Below, in pieces: positions 11,958-22,946 of a stretch of DNA of 64,000 nucleotides (its first letter is position 1; the number at the start of each line of letters is the position of its first letter). The notes below the pieces were generated by a model. The model was not told the DNA's origin and made no database searches. It was given only the letters and a program-made list of their open reading frames with translations. Both the position numbers and the translations under genes were made by a program. This DNA is from Cryphonectria parasitica EP155. Taxonomy: Eukaryota; Ascomycota; Sordariomycetes; Diaporthales; Cryphonectriaceae. The DNA lies in contig NW_024468913.1 in NCBI RefSeq assembly GCF_011745365.1, positions 3,038,001 to 3,102,000 on the forward strand, read 5' to 3'.

Positions 11958-13038
11958 ATGTCGCCGCCGTCGCGAATACCAACCCTGATCCGCCGAACAC
12001 CACGGCCAGCCGCCTACAGCCATAAACTATCGCTTGCAAGACACCGTCAACGGTCAATCGCCCGCCCTCTCACGACTGCTCCTGGTATGTCCCCTATTTG
12101 CACTCCTCTCCAGCCGGTCTTTTGTGTGTGCTGGAGTCTTTGCTTTGTGTCCTTACTGACCACCATGACCACTTCTTTCACACAGAAACAACAACACCGT
12201 CTCCGACAAGACCCTCCTTGGCCCGCCGCGCGTTTGTCTCGACCTTTCGCGCTCTCCTCTTCACCACCCTCGGCCTCACCATGGCCGTCTCACCCGCCTA
12301 CGGCACCGTGTCGGGCTATCTCACGCCCAAGTCGGACGCCGACACGCTCGACATGTGGCAACCCACCGACGAGACGGAGCAGGCCTACGAGGACCACATC
12401 AACGCCCACCCCTTTGTGCGAGCCCTCCGCGCCGACCCAGCCTTCACCGAGTCCCGCCCCCACCTCAAGATCCCGCCCGCGTGGCGCGCCCACAACCTGA
12501 CAGCCGGCACGCTCATGGGGCCCGGCCGCGTGCCGTTCCCGCCGCTGGCGTGGATCGACGAGTCGGGCTGGCGCAAGGAGTACGTGCAGATCTCGTACGT
12601 GGGGTCTGAGCTGTGCGGGCACCCGGGCATCGTGCACGGCGGGTACCTGGCGACGGTGCTGGACGAAGGGCTGGCGAGGTCGGCCTTTGCCGCGCTGCCG
12701 CACAGGGTGGCCGTCACCGCCAACCTGAACATCAACTACAAGTCGCCCTGCACGGCCGGCCAGTATATCGTGCTGCGAGGCCAGGTGACCAAGGCGGAGG
12801 GGAGAAAGGTGTGGGTGGAGGGGCGCATCGAGACGCTGCCCGCGGGGGATGAGAGGCCTGTCGTGCTGGCGGATGCTACGGCTTTGTATATTGAGCCAAA
12901 ACAGGCTGCGGTAAGTTGTTTCCCACACACATACTTGGGTGATACGTTTTATGGTGACGAGACTGAGACATGATGACTGACTTCCATTTTTTCTTGTGTC
13001 ATGTACAGGCTCTTGCAAACTACATGCCAGCTACATAA
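11958..13038 (+). CDS. Hotdog-fold thioesterase (PaaI/THEM4-like), mitochondrial presequence and membrane segment, 293 aa
   Basis: Likely hydrolyses acyl-CoA thioesters; substrate unknown. Exons 11958-12084, 12186-12910, 13009-13038, introns 12085-12185 (GTATGT...ACACAG) and 12911-13008 (GTAAGT...TACAG). The N-terminus MSPPSRIPTLIRRTPRPA is Arg-rich without acids, a mitochondrial import type. A hydrophobic stretch (about 58-75, ALLFTTLGLTMAVSPAYG) could anchor it in the inner membrane. The thioesterase domain covers about 150-280, with GHPGIVHGGYLATVLDE holding the HGG signature and the catalytic-type acidic residue, then NLNINYKSPC and LRGQVTKAEGRKVWVEGRI. The last exon encodes only ALANYMPAT. 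The second-exon ATG (12282) is a possible shorter start, but the spliced presequence argues for 11958. Confidence 0.85.
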
Positions 13039-14252
13039 GTGATGGATTCTGTGGGGGGTTTTTCATTTCATGTCTTTACCCCGACATGTGTGACCGGAGT
13101 TGGGGCAGGCGAATAGATAGATTTGATTCAGAGCGGGCCTTGGTCTTTCTACAGGGTCATTTGAAAGAGTAGACTAGAACCATTGTAATCTTGACAAATA
13201 TCTACATGTGGAAAAGGAAGAATCATAGCCTTGGGAGTCGGTAGAAACGACGATAAAGGTCTCGGGGTTGCGGGTTGGAAAACAGCCGTCCTTTTTATAC
13301 CGGCCGGCCATCCCAATATGCACGACTATAGATTGAACTCCCGATACACTGACAAGGACCTTAGTAGATACTATAGTACTGGATAATGCCTGTTAACCTC
13401 CACCACACCGTAGACCTTACAGTAGTTTGCAGTTTCCCTCGACACATGCGGCAATCAAAGGAAAACCCTTACCCCCCTCCTCCTCTTTCCCAAACTTCTA
13501 CGTGTAATGTAAAGTAGGTATAGTATACAAGTACCCAGAGTAACTCCTCCCTAAATATCCTTGCCCCATGAAGAAAAAGGGGGTTTGAAAGGGTCTGATA
13601 CATAGTATATTGTGGCTCAAGGTGATGGGCGTTGGAGGAAGAGTGTCCACCTTTTTTTTCTTCTTCGGGAGCCAGGTTCTGTTCTGCGTGGCCCACTTCA
13701 CTTTCAAGGCTGGCGTGGCCAGCGTGGGTACTTGTAACAAACCTCCCTGAAAGAGGCCACGCAATGAAATGAAGAGGGACGTCAAAGTGTCATCTTTTGG
13801 AGTACGTGGACCGGGCCTGGCAGGTGGTAACAAGCGATCAAAGTAGTCGGTACTTGGCAACTGTTGTTTTTTTGCATCCCAACGGACAGATTTAGGTTGT
13901 CTTGGGAGGAGGAGAGGAAAAGCCTGACCACCAAAATAAGAACATGTTTCGGGAATCGAAACTCGCCCGTCTCCCGTCGACCTCTTCTCACGTTCCCACG
14001 ATAAAAAGTCCACCAGGCCTTGACTGCAAGTGAGTAGAGAGGGCAATTGGAGAGTCAGTCCGTCCGTCTCAGAAGTGATCCGTTCTCGATCCACTGCGCT
14101 CTTTAGTCTGCTGCCAATTGACATTCACTCCTGGCCCTTCCTATAACTTCTCCAAACCATTACTTCTCCTTTCCTTCCTTCTTTTCTTTGAAAACTTGAA
14201 GGAAAAAGTCAAAAACACGCCAGCATCTTCTTTTCAGTCTTGAATATTCAAC
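13039..14252. other. Intergenic, promoter of APS kinase gene
   Basis: About 1.2 kb. It contains TACTATAGTA at 13369-13378 and pyrimidine-rich DNA before the APS kinase start. The minus-strand frame 13498-14124 has no recognisable domain. Confidence 0.45.
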
Positions 14253-15178
14253 ATGGCGACGTGAGTAGAATATGCTGAAACTTTTCTTTCTTTCTGTCTT
14301 CCTTCTTTCGCATTTCCCTCTGCAACCTCAAGTACCCCGCTACCCCGCCATCATTCATCCATCCTCCGCCAATGTTCAAAGTTTACTACCCCAAGCTATG
14401 AAGCTCTCACAACAGACTGCTCCCCTTGGCCCTTCGCCTTCTCCTCTTTTCCTCTTCCCTGCGACGACCACATTCCACCATTTGAATTCCGAATCGATGA
14501 TTCCTCCCAAAGTCGATGTAAAGCACTGCAACAAGCTAACAAGAGTCTTTCCCCTACAGCAACATCACCTGGCACCCCTCCCTCTCGCGCGCCGAGCGTG
14601 AGAGCTACCGCAAGCAAAAGGGCTTCACGATCTGGTTCACAGGCCTGTCGGCCTCTGGCAAGTCCACCGTCGCCACGGCCCTGGAGCAGCACCTCCTGCA
14701 CCTGGGCATCGCGGCCTACCGCCTGGACGGCGACAACGTGCGCTTCGGCCTGAACAAGGACCTGGGCTTCTCCGAGAAGGACCGCAACGAGAACATCCGC
14801 CGCATCGCCGAGGTGTCCAAGCTGTTCGCCGACAGCGCCACCGTCGCCATCACCTCCTTCATCAGCCCCTACCGGGCGGACCGTCAGGTCGCCCGCGACC
14901 TGCACGAGAAGAGCGCCCAGGGCGACGACAAGCCCCTGGCCTTTGTCGAGGTCTACGTCGACATCCCCATCGAGGTTGCCGAGCAGCGCGACCCCAAGGG
15001 CCTGTACAAGAAGGCCCGCGCCGGCGAGATCAAGGACTTTACCGGCATCTCCGCCCCCTACGAGGCCCCCGAGAAGCCCGAGCTGGTCATCAAGACCCAC
15101 GAGAACACTGTTGAGGAGTCTGTGGCGCAGATCGTCAAGTACCTGCAGGAGAAGGACCTGATCACCATCTCGGCATAG
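14253..15178 (+). CDS. met14: Adenylylsulfate (APS) kinase, 208 aa
   Basis: Phosphorylates adenosine 5'-phosphosulfate to PAPS in sulfate assimilation (cytosolic). Exon 1 is only 8 nt (14253-14260, ATGGCGAC); the 299-nt intron 14261-14559 (GTGAGT...CTACAG) is followed by exon 2, 14560-15178, joined in phase 2 to read [18 protein letters not shown]. The P-loop GLSASGKST is at 31-39, followed by the [10 protein letters not shown] and FISPYRADR blocks and the [23 protein letters not shown] lid region, all typical. Length matches fungal enzymes (about 200-210). The long first intron inside the third codon means that expression depends on correct splicing of a tiny first exon. Convergent with the V-ATPase subunit C gene (279 bp between stops). 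Confidence 0.96.
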
Positions 15179-15457
15179 AGTAGTGAGAGAGGTTGGGTGG
15201 AGACAGGGCAATATAAGTGTGGGATGATGGAATAAGCTGTCATGTATATTGGCACACACAATAGATACAGTCGTGGATATGTGGTCATTATCAGGAGCAG
15301 AAGAAAAAGCAATAGATCTTTCCAATTTAATTTTTTTTGGCATAAACAGATGCGAGCGAGATGCGAGGTATCGACAGGTATATATAAGCCTCCCAAGATA
15401 CTACTACTAGTAGTACATACACAGACCGCCGTCCGGATCATGCAGCTGCTTCGGTTC

Positions 15458-16917
15458 CTAAGGGAACCCAAACTCATAGAATACATACGCCGTATAGTCG
15501 TTGCCTTCTCCCCCAAGGCCGGCGGCTGTCATCTCAGAAGTGAGGGCCGCGTCGTCCTTGGTGATCCTGCCCTTCTTGTCCCTGCCGAAAGCGTTGCCTC
15601 CCAGGTAAGAGTATGCCGAATCCAGTGAGGTCTTGATCTTGCCGGACTGTTTCGGTGTGGTCTGCATAATGATAAGGTCAGCTAAACGGGCTCCACTGGG
15701 CACACAAGACCCGCCTTATCCAGGGGATGATATTTTGAAGCTTCTCACCTTGACAAGCGCGCTCACGTATTCCAACGGGAGACCATAGCGCAGCACCGTC
15801 TCCACAAACACCCTCAACGTCATGACATGAGCCCACACCATCACGGCCTCTGACCAGCCTGTGCGGCCCAGTCGCAACGCCTCGCCCCACACCTTCTTCT
15901 CCTCGCGTCCCATCCGTTCCAGCTCCTTCTGCTCCTCCTCCTTGCCGCCCTCGACGTACTTGTACTGTCTCGGCGTCCACTTTGACTCGCGGCACTTCTG
16001 CAGGAACTCGGCGCTAGTCTTCTTGAACGTCGTGACGGCGAAGAGCACAAACTCCTCATCCTTGGCCACCTCGATGCTCGACCGCGGCACGACCATGGGC
16101 GCTAGCGTCTCATAGCTCTTGAGGAACTCTTTACGGCTGTTGGCGGGCACCACGATCAGGTGCGTCTCGAGGTACTCGGAGTCTGTGACGAGAAGGGAAG
16201 GATCCACGATCGGTGTGAGAGACTTGGTGGTGAGATTTCCACTGCGAGCATTGTCAATATTGTTCCGAAATCAAGACAATTGGCGTCTCTTGGAAGGGAG
16301 GGCCTCACGTCTGCTTCCGTTGCAGGCCGGCAAGGTTGGTCTTGACCGAGTTGTACTGGTTGAATTTGCCCTTGACATCATTGTCGATGTTGACGAGCTC
16401 CTAAAGAGGACGGCCAACGTCAATAGAGTAGACAAGAGTGAACGTGCACCGGGAGGATGCCCTACCTTCTGCAGGGTCTCGATCAACTCTGCCATGGGTC
16501 GGTCAGATCGGTATCTGACCTTGTTCCAGCTAAATGTTCGCAGGTACTGATCCGTAGGCTCTGTGAGGGAATTAGCCGCGGATTTCCCTCTGGTCATGCT
16601 GAGTCTCCAAGAGAACCGGTCTTACTGTCGTTCACCATTTTATTCTGCGCGATCTTGTCCTCGTCCCCGTCCAGGATCGTCTTCAACGAGTCCGCCACTC
16701 TCTGGACGACACCCTCGCAGTTCGTATGGAGCTTGGCCAGCTCGTCCGCCTGCTGCACCAGCGCATCCAGCGTGCCGATTTTGAACGCTGGTATGGGGAA
16801 GGGCGTTACGGCGCCATTTTCGGGATTGACGGTCGAACCGATCGACTGAATCGCCTCGTCCTTGTCGCCGGTGTCGAAGGTTCTCAGGGGGAGAGAGAGG
16901 AGGATGTAGCTGGTCAT
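15458..16917 (-). CDS. vma5: V-type H+-ATPase subunit C (Vma5), 391 aa
   Basis: Peripheral V1 stalk subunit that bridges V1 and Vo and governs reversible assembly of the vacuolar proton pump. Five exons on the minus strand: 16917-16626, 16560-16466, 16400-16309, 16241-15749, 15661-15458; introns of 65-87 nt, phases 1, 0, 2, 0. The product begins MTSYILLSLPLRTFDTGD and shows FKIGTLDALV, the KPTDQYLRTFSWN and YNSVKTNLAGLQRKQTGNLTT blocks, SYETLAPMVVPRSS, the VFVETVLRYGLPLEYVSALV block and the C-terminal LGGNAFGRDKKGRITKDD. Length matches the yeast protein (about 392). An upstream minus-strand frame (16918-17104) is not needed. The start codon was chosen because it begins the family's N-terminal YILLSLP strand. 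Confidence 0.96.
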
Positions 16918-18380
16918 CTTTGCTCAATTCTACCTCATGTCGCGATACGGAGGATTTGGCAGGTAGAAGTAGAGGCGGAAGAGATGTTGCCAAGCCAAGT
17001 CGTAGAGCGCCTGGAGGAGGGGAGCGGGTGAGAGTTGTGAGACTGAGGCCGATTGTGTCAGTGAGATTACGCAGAGGGATCCCTCGGGAGGGGTGTGTCG
17101 TCAAAGCTCTCGAACCTTCTTTTCAAGAAACAGAATGGATGGTTTGTTAAATTGAAGAACCGTTTGGAGGTAGAGCTGGACGAGAAGTTCCTTGTATTGA
17201 CTGACCTTGAAGTGTGGAAGTGTGTCAGTGTCTGTGTAATGCAGAGACTAGCTGACGTCGTGATGCTATCTGCGTAAGAAGAGCACACACACTTGGAGAG
17301 CTATAGATAGAAGCGTCGCTATTGAACCGCAACAGCCCTGAAATCAAAGGTGGGGGAGAGCTCGGCCGGCGTCCCCTACAGGGCCTGGGAGGCAGAGAAG
17401 TGGGGATGTCATGTCCTGTACCCTCAAGCCCACCACCAGCGCATCAAGTGCAAGACTGGTCATGCAAGTACTGCATGGGAACTCTACAGGGGTCCTCCTG
17501 ACCTCTTGACCCCGGCAAAGCAGCTAGCGATAACCACAGGGCGCCGCAATACACGCTGCGCAAAGTGTGGTAGTAAATTAGGATAGGACAACGCCAACCC
17601 AAGCCCAGATGGCTTTCCCCTCCTCAACGGCCACGGTCGATTGACCTTCGACAACAAGGACGCTCACGAGCCTCCACTCGGCAGTTGCGGCGAGGAAGCG
17701 AAGCCCTCGACTCCCCCAGGGCATCATCTCTTTAGAGCGTGCGTGTACGAGGGCGTCCCGTAAGATCAGCAGAGCACAAGCCCCACGACCGGCAGCCAGA
17801 GGGAGAGGTCGTTTACCGCAACCACAAGGCACAGAACCACCACTGTTGGCAGAATCAGGCTTGTTGCGTAACGTCACTCGAGACGGGTGATAGTTCTGGT
17901 CCATTGATCCACCATCTCATCCTGTTTCGTCGGCCGGAAGCCTCCAGCGCTCTCCCCTCGCCCTTGTTGTTTGCTCAGGAGAAAGCCCAGCCCCCCCCCC
18001 CTCCCCCCTTCGTTTGCGACGGGCCAGGCGCACCTCGAAAGCGTCCATAGCAGCTGGTGTTTTGTGGCTCCATGTTCCTTGCCTACTCCTTGGCGACTCG
18101 ACCGAGGTTCATATCGCCCGCGTGACCGCAGGACACGTTGTCTCTCTTGTTCGGCTCATCGTACGGATCATCCACATATGTCGGCGTGCCATTCACATCG
18201 CTGGTGCTGACGGTCGCCCGATGCTCCTGATCGCTGCCAACTCAGACGTCTGCTACTCAGATTCAAGAGTTGAGGTAGGGCAGGCAAGTGTGTGCATGCG
18301 ATAGGCCCATTTACTAGAATGGCCCCGAGCTCAGGTTTGTGACATACCAATGCTTTGGAGATTGCTTCTAGGAGACCCCA
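16918..18380. promoter_or_regulatory. Divergent promoter region, V-ATPase C and AT-hook protein genes
   Basis: About 1.46 kb with no supported gene. It has an 11-C run at 17991-18001. A possible acceptor (CTTCTAG) at 18365-18371 lies just before the ATG of the next gene, so a noncoding or short coding upstream exon may be hidden here. Confidence 0.4.
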
Positions 18381-21300
18381 ATGCCACGAGCTCTTTCGCC
18401 CGGCGAGTATCTCCCTTTCCGCCAAAGGGCTCAAGCTGATCATTTCTTGTATATTGCACCAGCTTCGAAGACCTCGAGAGCATTTGGCGCCAATCCGTCG
18501 ACATCCCCAGCTATACCATCGGTTCAGTATGCCGCCCAGCCTTCGTTCAGCTCCGTGCATTCGACAACCTCGGATGCGAACACCCACGTCCGTAGACCGG
18601 CACATCATGTGCCAGCATTAATCCCAGCTGCCAGCGGCAGTGAGCATCCTTCCTACGCTGGTCTACCTCAAGCTGATGCCGCCACCGGTGCTGCTCAGCT
18701 TTCAGGGCAGCCTTACAAAGACGGGAGGGTCCGCAACCCGGTGCCCACCAAGTTGAAGGGAAAGACAGCCTTCTCGTCAGGCAGATTCGATGTGATGCAC
18801 ATGGACCTCAAGAGCAAGGACGTCGCAGCAGACAGAGATCTAGCTGCGAAGAGGACGAGCGAGAACACGGCTTTGGCGGCGCAAAAGGCCTTCGAGAGTG
18901 CGTTCCCAACCCAGCGGAAGTCAAATTGGGTGCGCGTGACTGAGGAACCATCCGACCCGGCCCTTCCATTCACAGGCACAACCCCGTATAATCCTGCCCT
19001 GTATGGTCTGAAAGCAGCTCCGAGTCCTCCTAAGGACCCTCCCAGGGACCCTCCCGAGGACCCTCCAAAGGACCCGCCGAAGGACCCTCCCAAAGAGACT
19101 CCCAAGGAAAAACGGCCGCCTTCATATATTCCTTGCCCACTGTATCCAGACGAAACAAAGGAGCACCAGGCCAGACTGCTCACGTTGCTGCGGAGCTTGC
19201 AGCCCGTCCAGGTCGTCGATCAACTCTGTAAGGCACTGGCCTATTTCGGTGGTATTCCAGATGCGCCACCCCCTCAAGATGGCAAATTCCCCGAAAGTGC
19301 AGAAGCAAACGGCTCTGGAGCGGTCTTTGTGGGCTGGCTCGCAGAAATCTTTCCTGATGTTGACGCCAACGGTAGACCCAAGCCTAGGCCAATGCGGGCG
19401 CCGCCGCCGCCAACCGAGCAAACTCCTCAGAAACGAGGGCGTGGAAGGCCCAAAGGCAGCAAGGACACCAAGGCCAGAGTCGACAGGGGTGTCAAGAAAG
19501 GAATCCAGAACAATGCACCCACAGAGGTTGGTGGTTTGGGCCAAGAAGACAGCTGGGTCGACGTCGACGATACCATCAGAGACAGCCGCCAAGATGTAAT
19601 CATCACAGGGGCGCGACCACGGCCAACACCAGATTCCCAGGCTCCGTCAGAGTCTGGAGCAATGACGGGCAGCGGAAAGAAGAGAGGCCGTCCAAAGGGG
19701 TCCAAGAACCGGCCGAAAGATCCCACGACTGGCGATTTTACTTCAGATCCCGCACCAATCTCGTCGCTTTTCGATATCAAGGCTGCAGGGCGTCCTGTTC
19801 CGCAACCCATGAGCACCAAAGGTCAGACCAAGCACGCCCAAACGGTCAACAGTGCTGTCGCAGCAACTGCCAATAGTGCTACACCCATGGCCGGTCCCGG
19901 GACCCAGGCTGCGATGCCTCAGCCCGCCGCAGCGATGGAGCCACCACCTCAGGCAGATTTTGGATTCACCCGCCCCACTCTGAAAGTCCACACTGAAGGC
20001 TACACCACCAGCATACAGAATCATGCCAGCTCGTTTCAATCAGTCAACACCGACAACAACAGCCCCGTAGCCAGGGAATTGCAGGCCACAGGCGCAAAGA
20101 GCACTACTATTAAGAACAGCGGTAACACACAGCCTGCGAAGAAACGCAAGAGGAATGCGAAGGATGCCGAGACAGTCGATCAACCTCCCGCCGAAAACAC
20201 CATGGCCGTCCTTTCAGGTGCTGGAGCCCTAATGACCCAGCCACCTGCCAGTGATAGCCAAGGCGCATCGACAGTGGACGTACCCGCACCGACTGTGCCT
20301 GCTCCTAAACGACAGAGAAAGACGAAGCCGAAACCAATACCAACGACTAATAATGCACCTGTTCCGGAGCAGCCCACGGCCGGGGGAGTCTCACAAACAG
20401 GTCAGGCCCCTGCCGCCTCGACCGCGCCAGCGATGCAACCTGCCAAATCTCGATTGTGGGTGAGTCCAACTATCGAAGAGATTGAGGCGCAGCTAGACCA
20501 GCATGATTCGCAGAATCTCGCACCACCCGGCGTGAATCCTGTGCAAGGTCCCAGGCAAGCACAGTCGTTTCGACCGGACCCAGCCCGGCCTCTGATGCAG
20601 CAGGGTCAACCTCAACAAGCTACGAAAACCAAGCAAGCACAAAAGGCCCAGCAGATGGCGCGTCAGAGACAACAATATCAGCAGCAGCAGCAGCAGCAGC
20701 AACAAGGTGTTGGCCGGACCGCCTCACCCAGTGTCACTCAAATGAGCACAGCCTCGCCGCATATGAGCGTGCAGTCTGCCTCACCGAGCATCAACCAAAC
20801 ACACACCGCCTCGCCAAACCTCCATCAGCAGCGAGCCTCTGATTCGCAGACACCGACATCCGTAGCCTCGCAGGTTCAGAGTCAGCAGCCACGGAACACG
20901 CAGCCTTACTATCAACAACAAGCAGCATCCAATCAATCTCCATATGGCCAGTCGCAGAATCAGCAGTACTCAAGCCCACAACCAGCCAAGCAACAATTCG
21001 CCGTAAATCAGCCTCAGCAGCAACAAAATTTGAGCACTCCACAACAGCCCGCTCAACAGCAACAGAACTACACAACCCAGCAGCCTCAGTACTCGCAACA
21101 GAAACAACAATCGTATTCGTCCCAGCCTCAATCACGATACGCCTCGCCGCAGCAACCATACTCCACACAGCATCGCGTTCAGAAGCAGCAGCCGCCGCCG
21201 CAGCCGCAACCGCCATATGCCTCCAGTTCAACCAGCGCAAATTCACAAACCGTGCTTGCACGATCTCCTCAGTATGGACCGCCGACTACTTCAGATTACA

Positions 21301-21761
21301 CCTCTAATGACGGAAACTTCCGCACGAATTCTACCACACCAATAAGCTTTAACTCCTCCAATTACGGCTCAAATCAAGCACCTAATACGGCTCGAAACAA
21401 TAATATGTATCCTTCGTCGACCACCAGCACTTACGGCAACCAGACGCAGCAGGTTTCTCCCTTCACAGCTGCTCAAAGAAGACCTTTGCCCACTACGACC
21501 GCACATCAAAACCCGGTCCATAGCGTTCAGGGCCTGCCACAGAATATCAATGGCTTTTCCGACTTTAGCAACCTGAACTTTGATAGCAGTCTGATGTCCA
21601 GCCTTGATAACTCGACCACGGGGCACGGAAACCTTGGCATGAACGCCTCTTATAATATGAGTGCCAGCAACGTGTCCAGGCCATCGGCCGGAACAAACAA
21701 TTTCGGGTTCGACTCCAGCCTTCGGAATGATGGGAGTTCTTTCTTCGGCCTTCGCAGGTAG
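18381..21761 (+). CDS. Large Gln/Pro-rich protein with AT-hook-like motifs, 1126 aa (function unknown)
   Basis: Single long exon. Order of features: a low-complexity N-terminus; a conserved-looking segment with FDVMHMDLKSKDVAADRDLA; tandem PPKDPP-type repeats at about 210-245; a probable small helical domain at about 250-330 (QARLLTLLRSLQPVQVVDQL, AVFVGWLAEIFP); two AT-hook-like motifs RGRGRPKGSKD and KKRGRPKGSKN (about 350-440); basic patches KKRKRNAK and KRQRKTKPKP; then from about 700 a Gln-rich half with a run of nine Gln, many QQ pairs and Ser/Asn/Tyr-rich sequence, ending SSFFGLRR. AT-hooks bind AT-rich minor groove, and Gln-rich regions are common in transcription co-regulators, so a chromatin or transcription role is an inference only. 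An in-frame TAG sits four codons upstream of the ATG but could be part of a 3' splice site, so the N-terminus is uncertain. Confidence 0.8.
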   Translation: MPRALSPGEYLPFRQRAQADHFLYIAPASKTSRAFGANPSTSPAIPSVQYAAQPSFSSVHSTTSDANTHVRRPAHHVPALIPAASGSEHPSYAGLPQADAATGAAQLSGQPYKDGRVRNPVPTKLKGKTAFSSGRFDVMHMDLKSKDVAADRDLAAKRTSENTALAAQKAFESAFPTQRKSNWVRVTEEPSDPALPFTGTTPYNPALYGLKAAPSPPKDPPRDPPEDPPKDPPKDPPKETPKEKRPPSYIPCPLYPDETKEHQARLLTLLRSLQPVQVVDQLCKALAYFGGIPDAPPPQDGKFPESAEANGSGAVFVGWLAEIFPDVDANGRPKPRPMRAPPPPTEQTPQKRGRGRPKGSKDTKARVDRGVKKGIQNNAPTEVGGLGQEDSWVDVDDTIRDSRQDVIITGARPRPTPDSQAPSESGAMTGSGKKRGRPKGSKNRPKDPTTGDFTSDPAPISSLFDIKAAGRPVPQPMSTKGQTKHAQTVNSAVAATANSATPMAGPGTQAAMPQPAAAMEPPPQADFGFTRPTLKVHTEGYTTSIQNHASSFQSVNTDNNSPVARELQATGAKSTTIKNSGNTQPAKKRKRNAKDAETVDQPPAENTMAVLSGAGALMTQPPASDSQGASTVDVPAPTVPAPKRQRKTKPKPIPTTNNAPVPEQPTAGGVSQTGQAPAASTAPAMQPAKSRLWVSPTIEEIEAQLDQHDSQNLAPPGVNPVQGPRQAQSFRPDPARPLMQQGQPQQATKTKQAQKAQQMARQRQQYQQQQQQQQQGVGRTASPSVTQMSTASPHMSVQSASPSINQTHTASPNLHQQRASDSQTPTSVASQVQSQQPRNTQPYYQQQAASNQSPYGQSQNQQYSSPQPAKQQFAVNQPQQQQNLSTPQQPAQQQQNYTTQQPQYSQQKQQSYSSQPQSRYASPQQPYSTQHRVQKQQPPPQPQPPYASSSTSANSQTVLARSPQYGPPTTSDYTSNDGNFRTNSTTPISFNSSNYGSNQAPNTARNNNMYPSSTTSTYGNQTQQVSPFTAAQRRPLPTTTAHQNPVHSVQGLPQNINGFSDFSNLNFDSSLMSSLDNSTTGHGNLGMNASYNMSASNVSRPSAGTNNFGFDSSLRNDGSSFFGLRR

Positions 21762-22946
21762 CACCTGTCTCGAGTCTGGGATGCTCAGCTGGGCCCTCAG
21801 GAATTCTGCAGGCAGCGCAGCAGAGAGTAGCTGCGGCTACGGCTAGTCGCTTCGTGCTCTCTTAGTGAAGGCGTTGAGGGACTGGCTCCAACTTCATAAT
21901 CATGAGGTGAGAGGTGACCTGGCTAATGGGGATTTCTTCATGGCCTGTAGTAGTTGCAGACTGGATGTGGCTTTCCCCTTGGGTACAGGTGGTGAAATTG
22001 CCTGATCTATTCTCCAACGTCTGTTCTATTTTTATTATTATTTTTTCGGCTATTCTTTATTTCCATCGATACCTCTAGCAATGGGGCGGGAATCTGCATG
22101 GAGTCAACACCGGTTTGGTTGGTCGGTCAGTCGGTCGGTCGGATTTGCAAAGTTCCTTGAATTCTACTACTGGCTTGAATGGATTTTTAGGAGGGAGGCG
22201 GCTCATCTCGTGTTTGGGTTACTTAATTCGCTCAAATTAGCATGTCATCCCTGAGAACTTCTTCACGTCTCAGGCAAATTGAATGGCTTCACGTCTTTGG
22301 CCTGCCAGAAAAGAACGAAGGGAATCGGAAGCTCTTACGTGTATGCTTTACTTGTGAAAAACTAGCTCGCATGGTTTCCAGGTAAGGCCGTTCGTTGATG
22401 GAGGCGACTCGAAGCCCATTCCATGCAATTATGTGGTCAGTTGTATTCACGACTCCACATGCCACTATCTCGACGAATGTTACGAAGGCTGCATTGTCAC
22501 AAGAAGTAGTGAGATTTTGCCTCTCCTGCAGTACATCATCGCATACAATCTGAAGCGACTTTTCAAATCTTGTGTCAGTGTCGATTAGTTAGATGGCCAC
22601 ATCGAACATGTCACCAGCCCACCACTTACTTCTATCATGTCGCCCTCACCACTCAATCTACGGCATATGTCTCGACATACCGGACAATGCACAGAAAATT
22701 TGTTATGAATAAGTGTTTCATATGTCAAGAAATTAGGATATTTCGCACGCTCCAGGCCATGTAAGAACTGATCCCTTGAAAACCCCCAAGTCCACTCGAT
22801 TGTGTTAAAAAGAGAAACGCCTGTGAATGCTTGCTTTCCTCATGTGGGACATGACAAAGGAGACGCAATGATGTCGATGTTGTTGATGATGACAAAGAAG
22901 AAAAATGATATCGCTTCCCGCTTTCCAAATTGGAAAATCCACACTC
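21762..22946. other. Intergenic between convergent genes
   Basis: About 1.2 kb of 3' flanks. There is a short GGTC tandem repeat around 22119-22143 and a TTATTATT stretch near 22030-22045 that may serve 3' end formation. No gene seen. Confidence 0.5.

Noticed and set aside
11499..12023. 174-codon minus-strand frame
   Set aside because: No domain; overlaps the first exon of the thioesterase gene on the other strand.
14396..15343. 315-codon minus-strand frame
   Set aside because: Antisense shadow of the GC-rich APS kinase exon.
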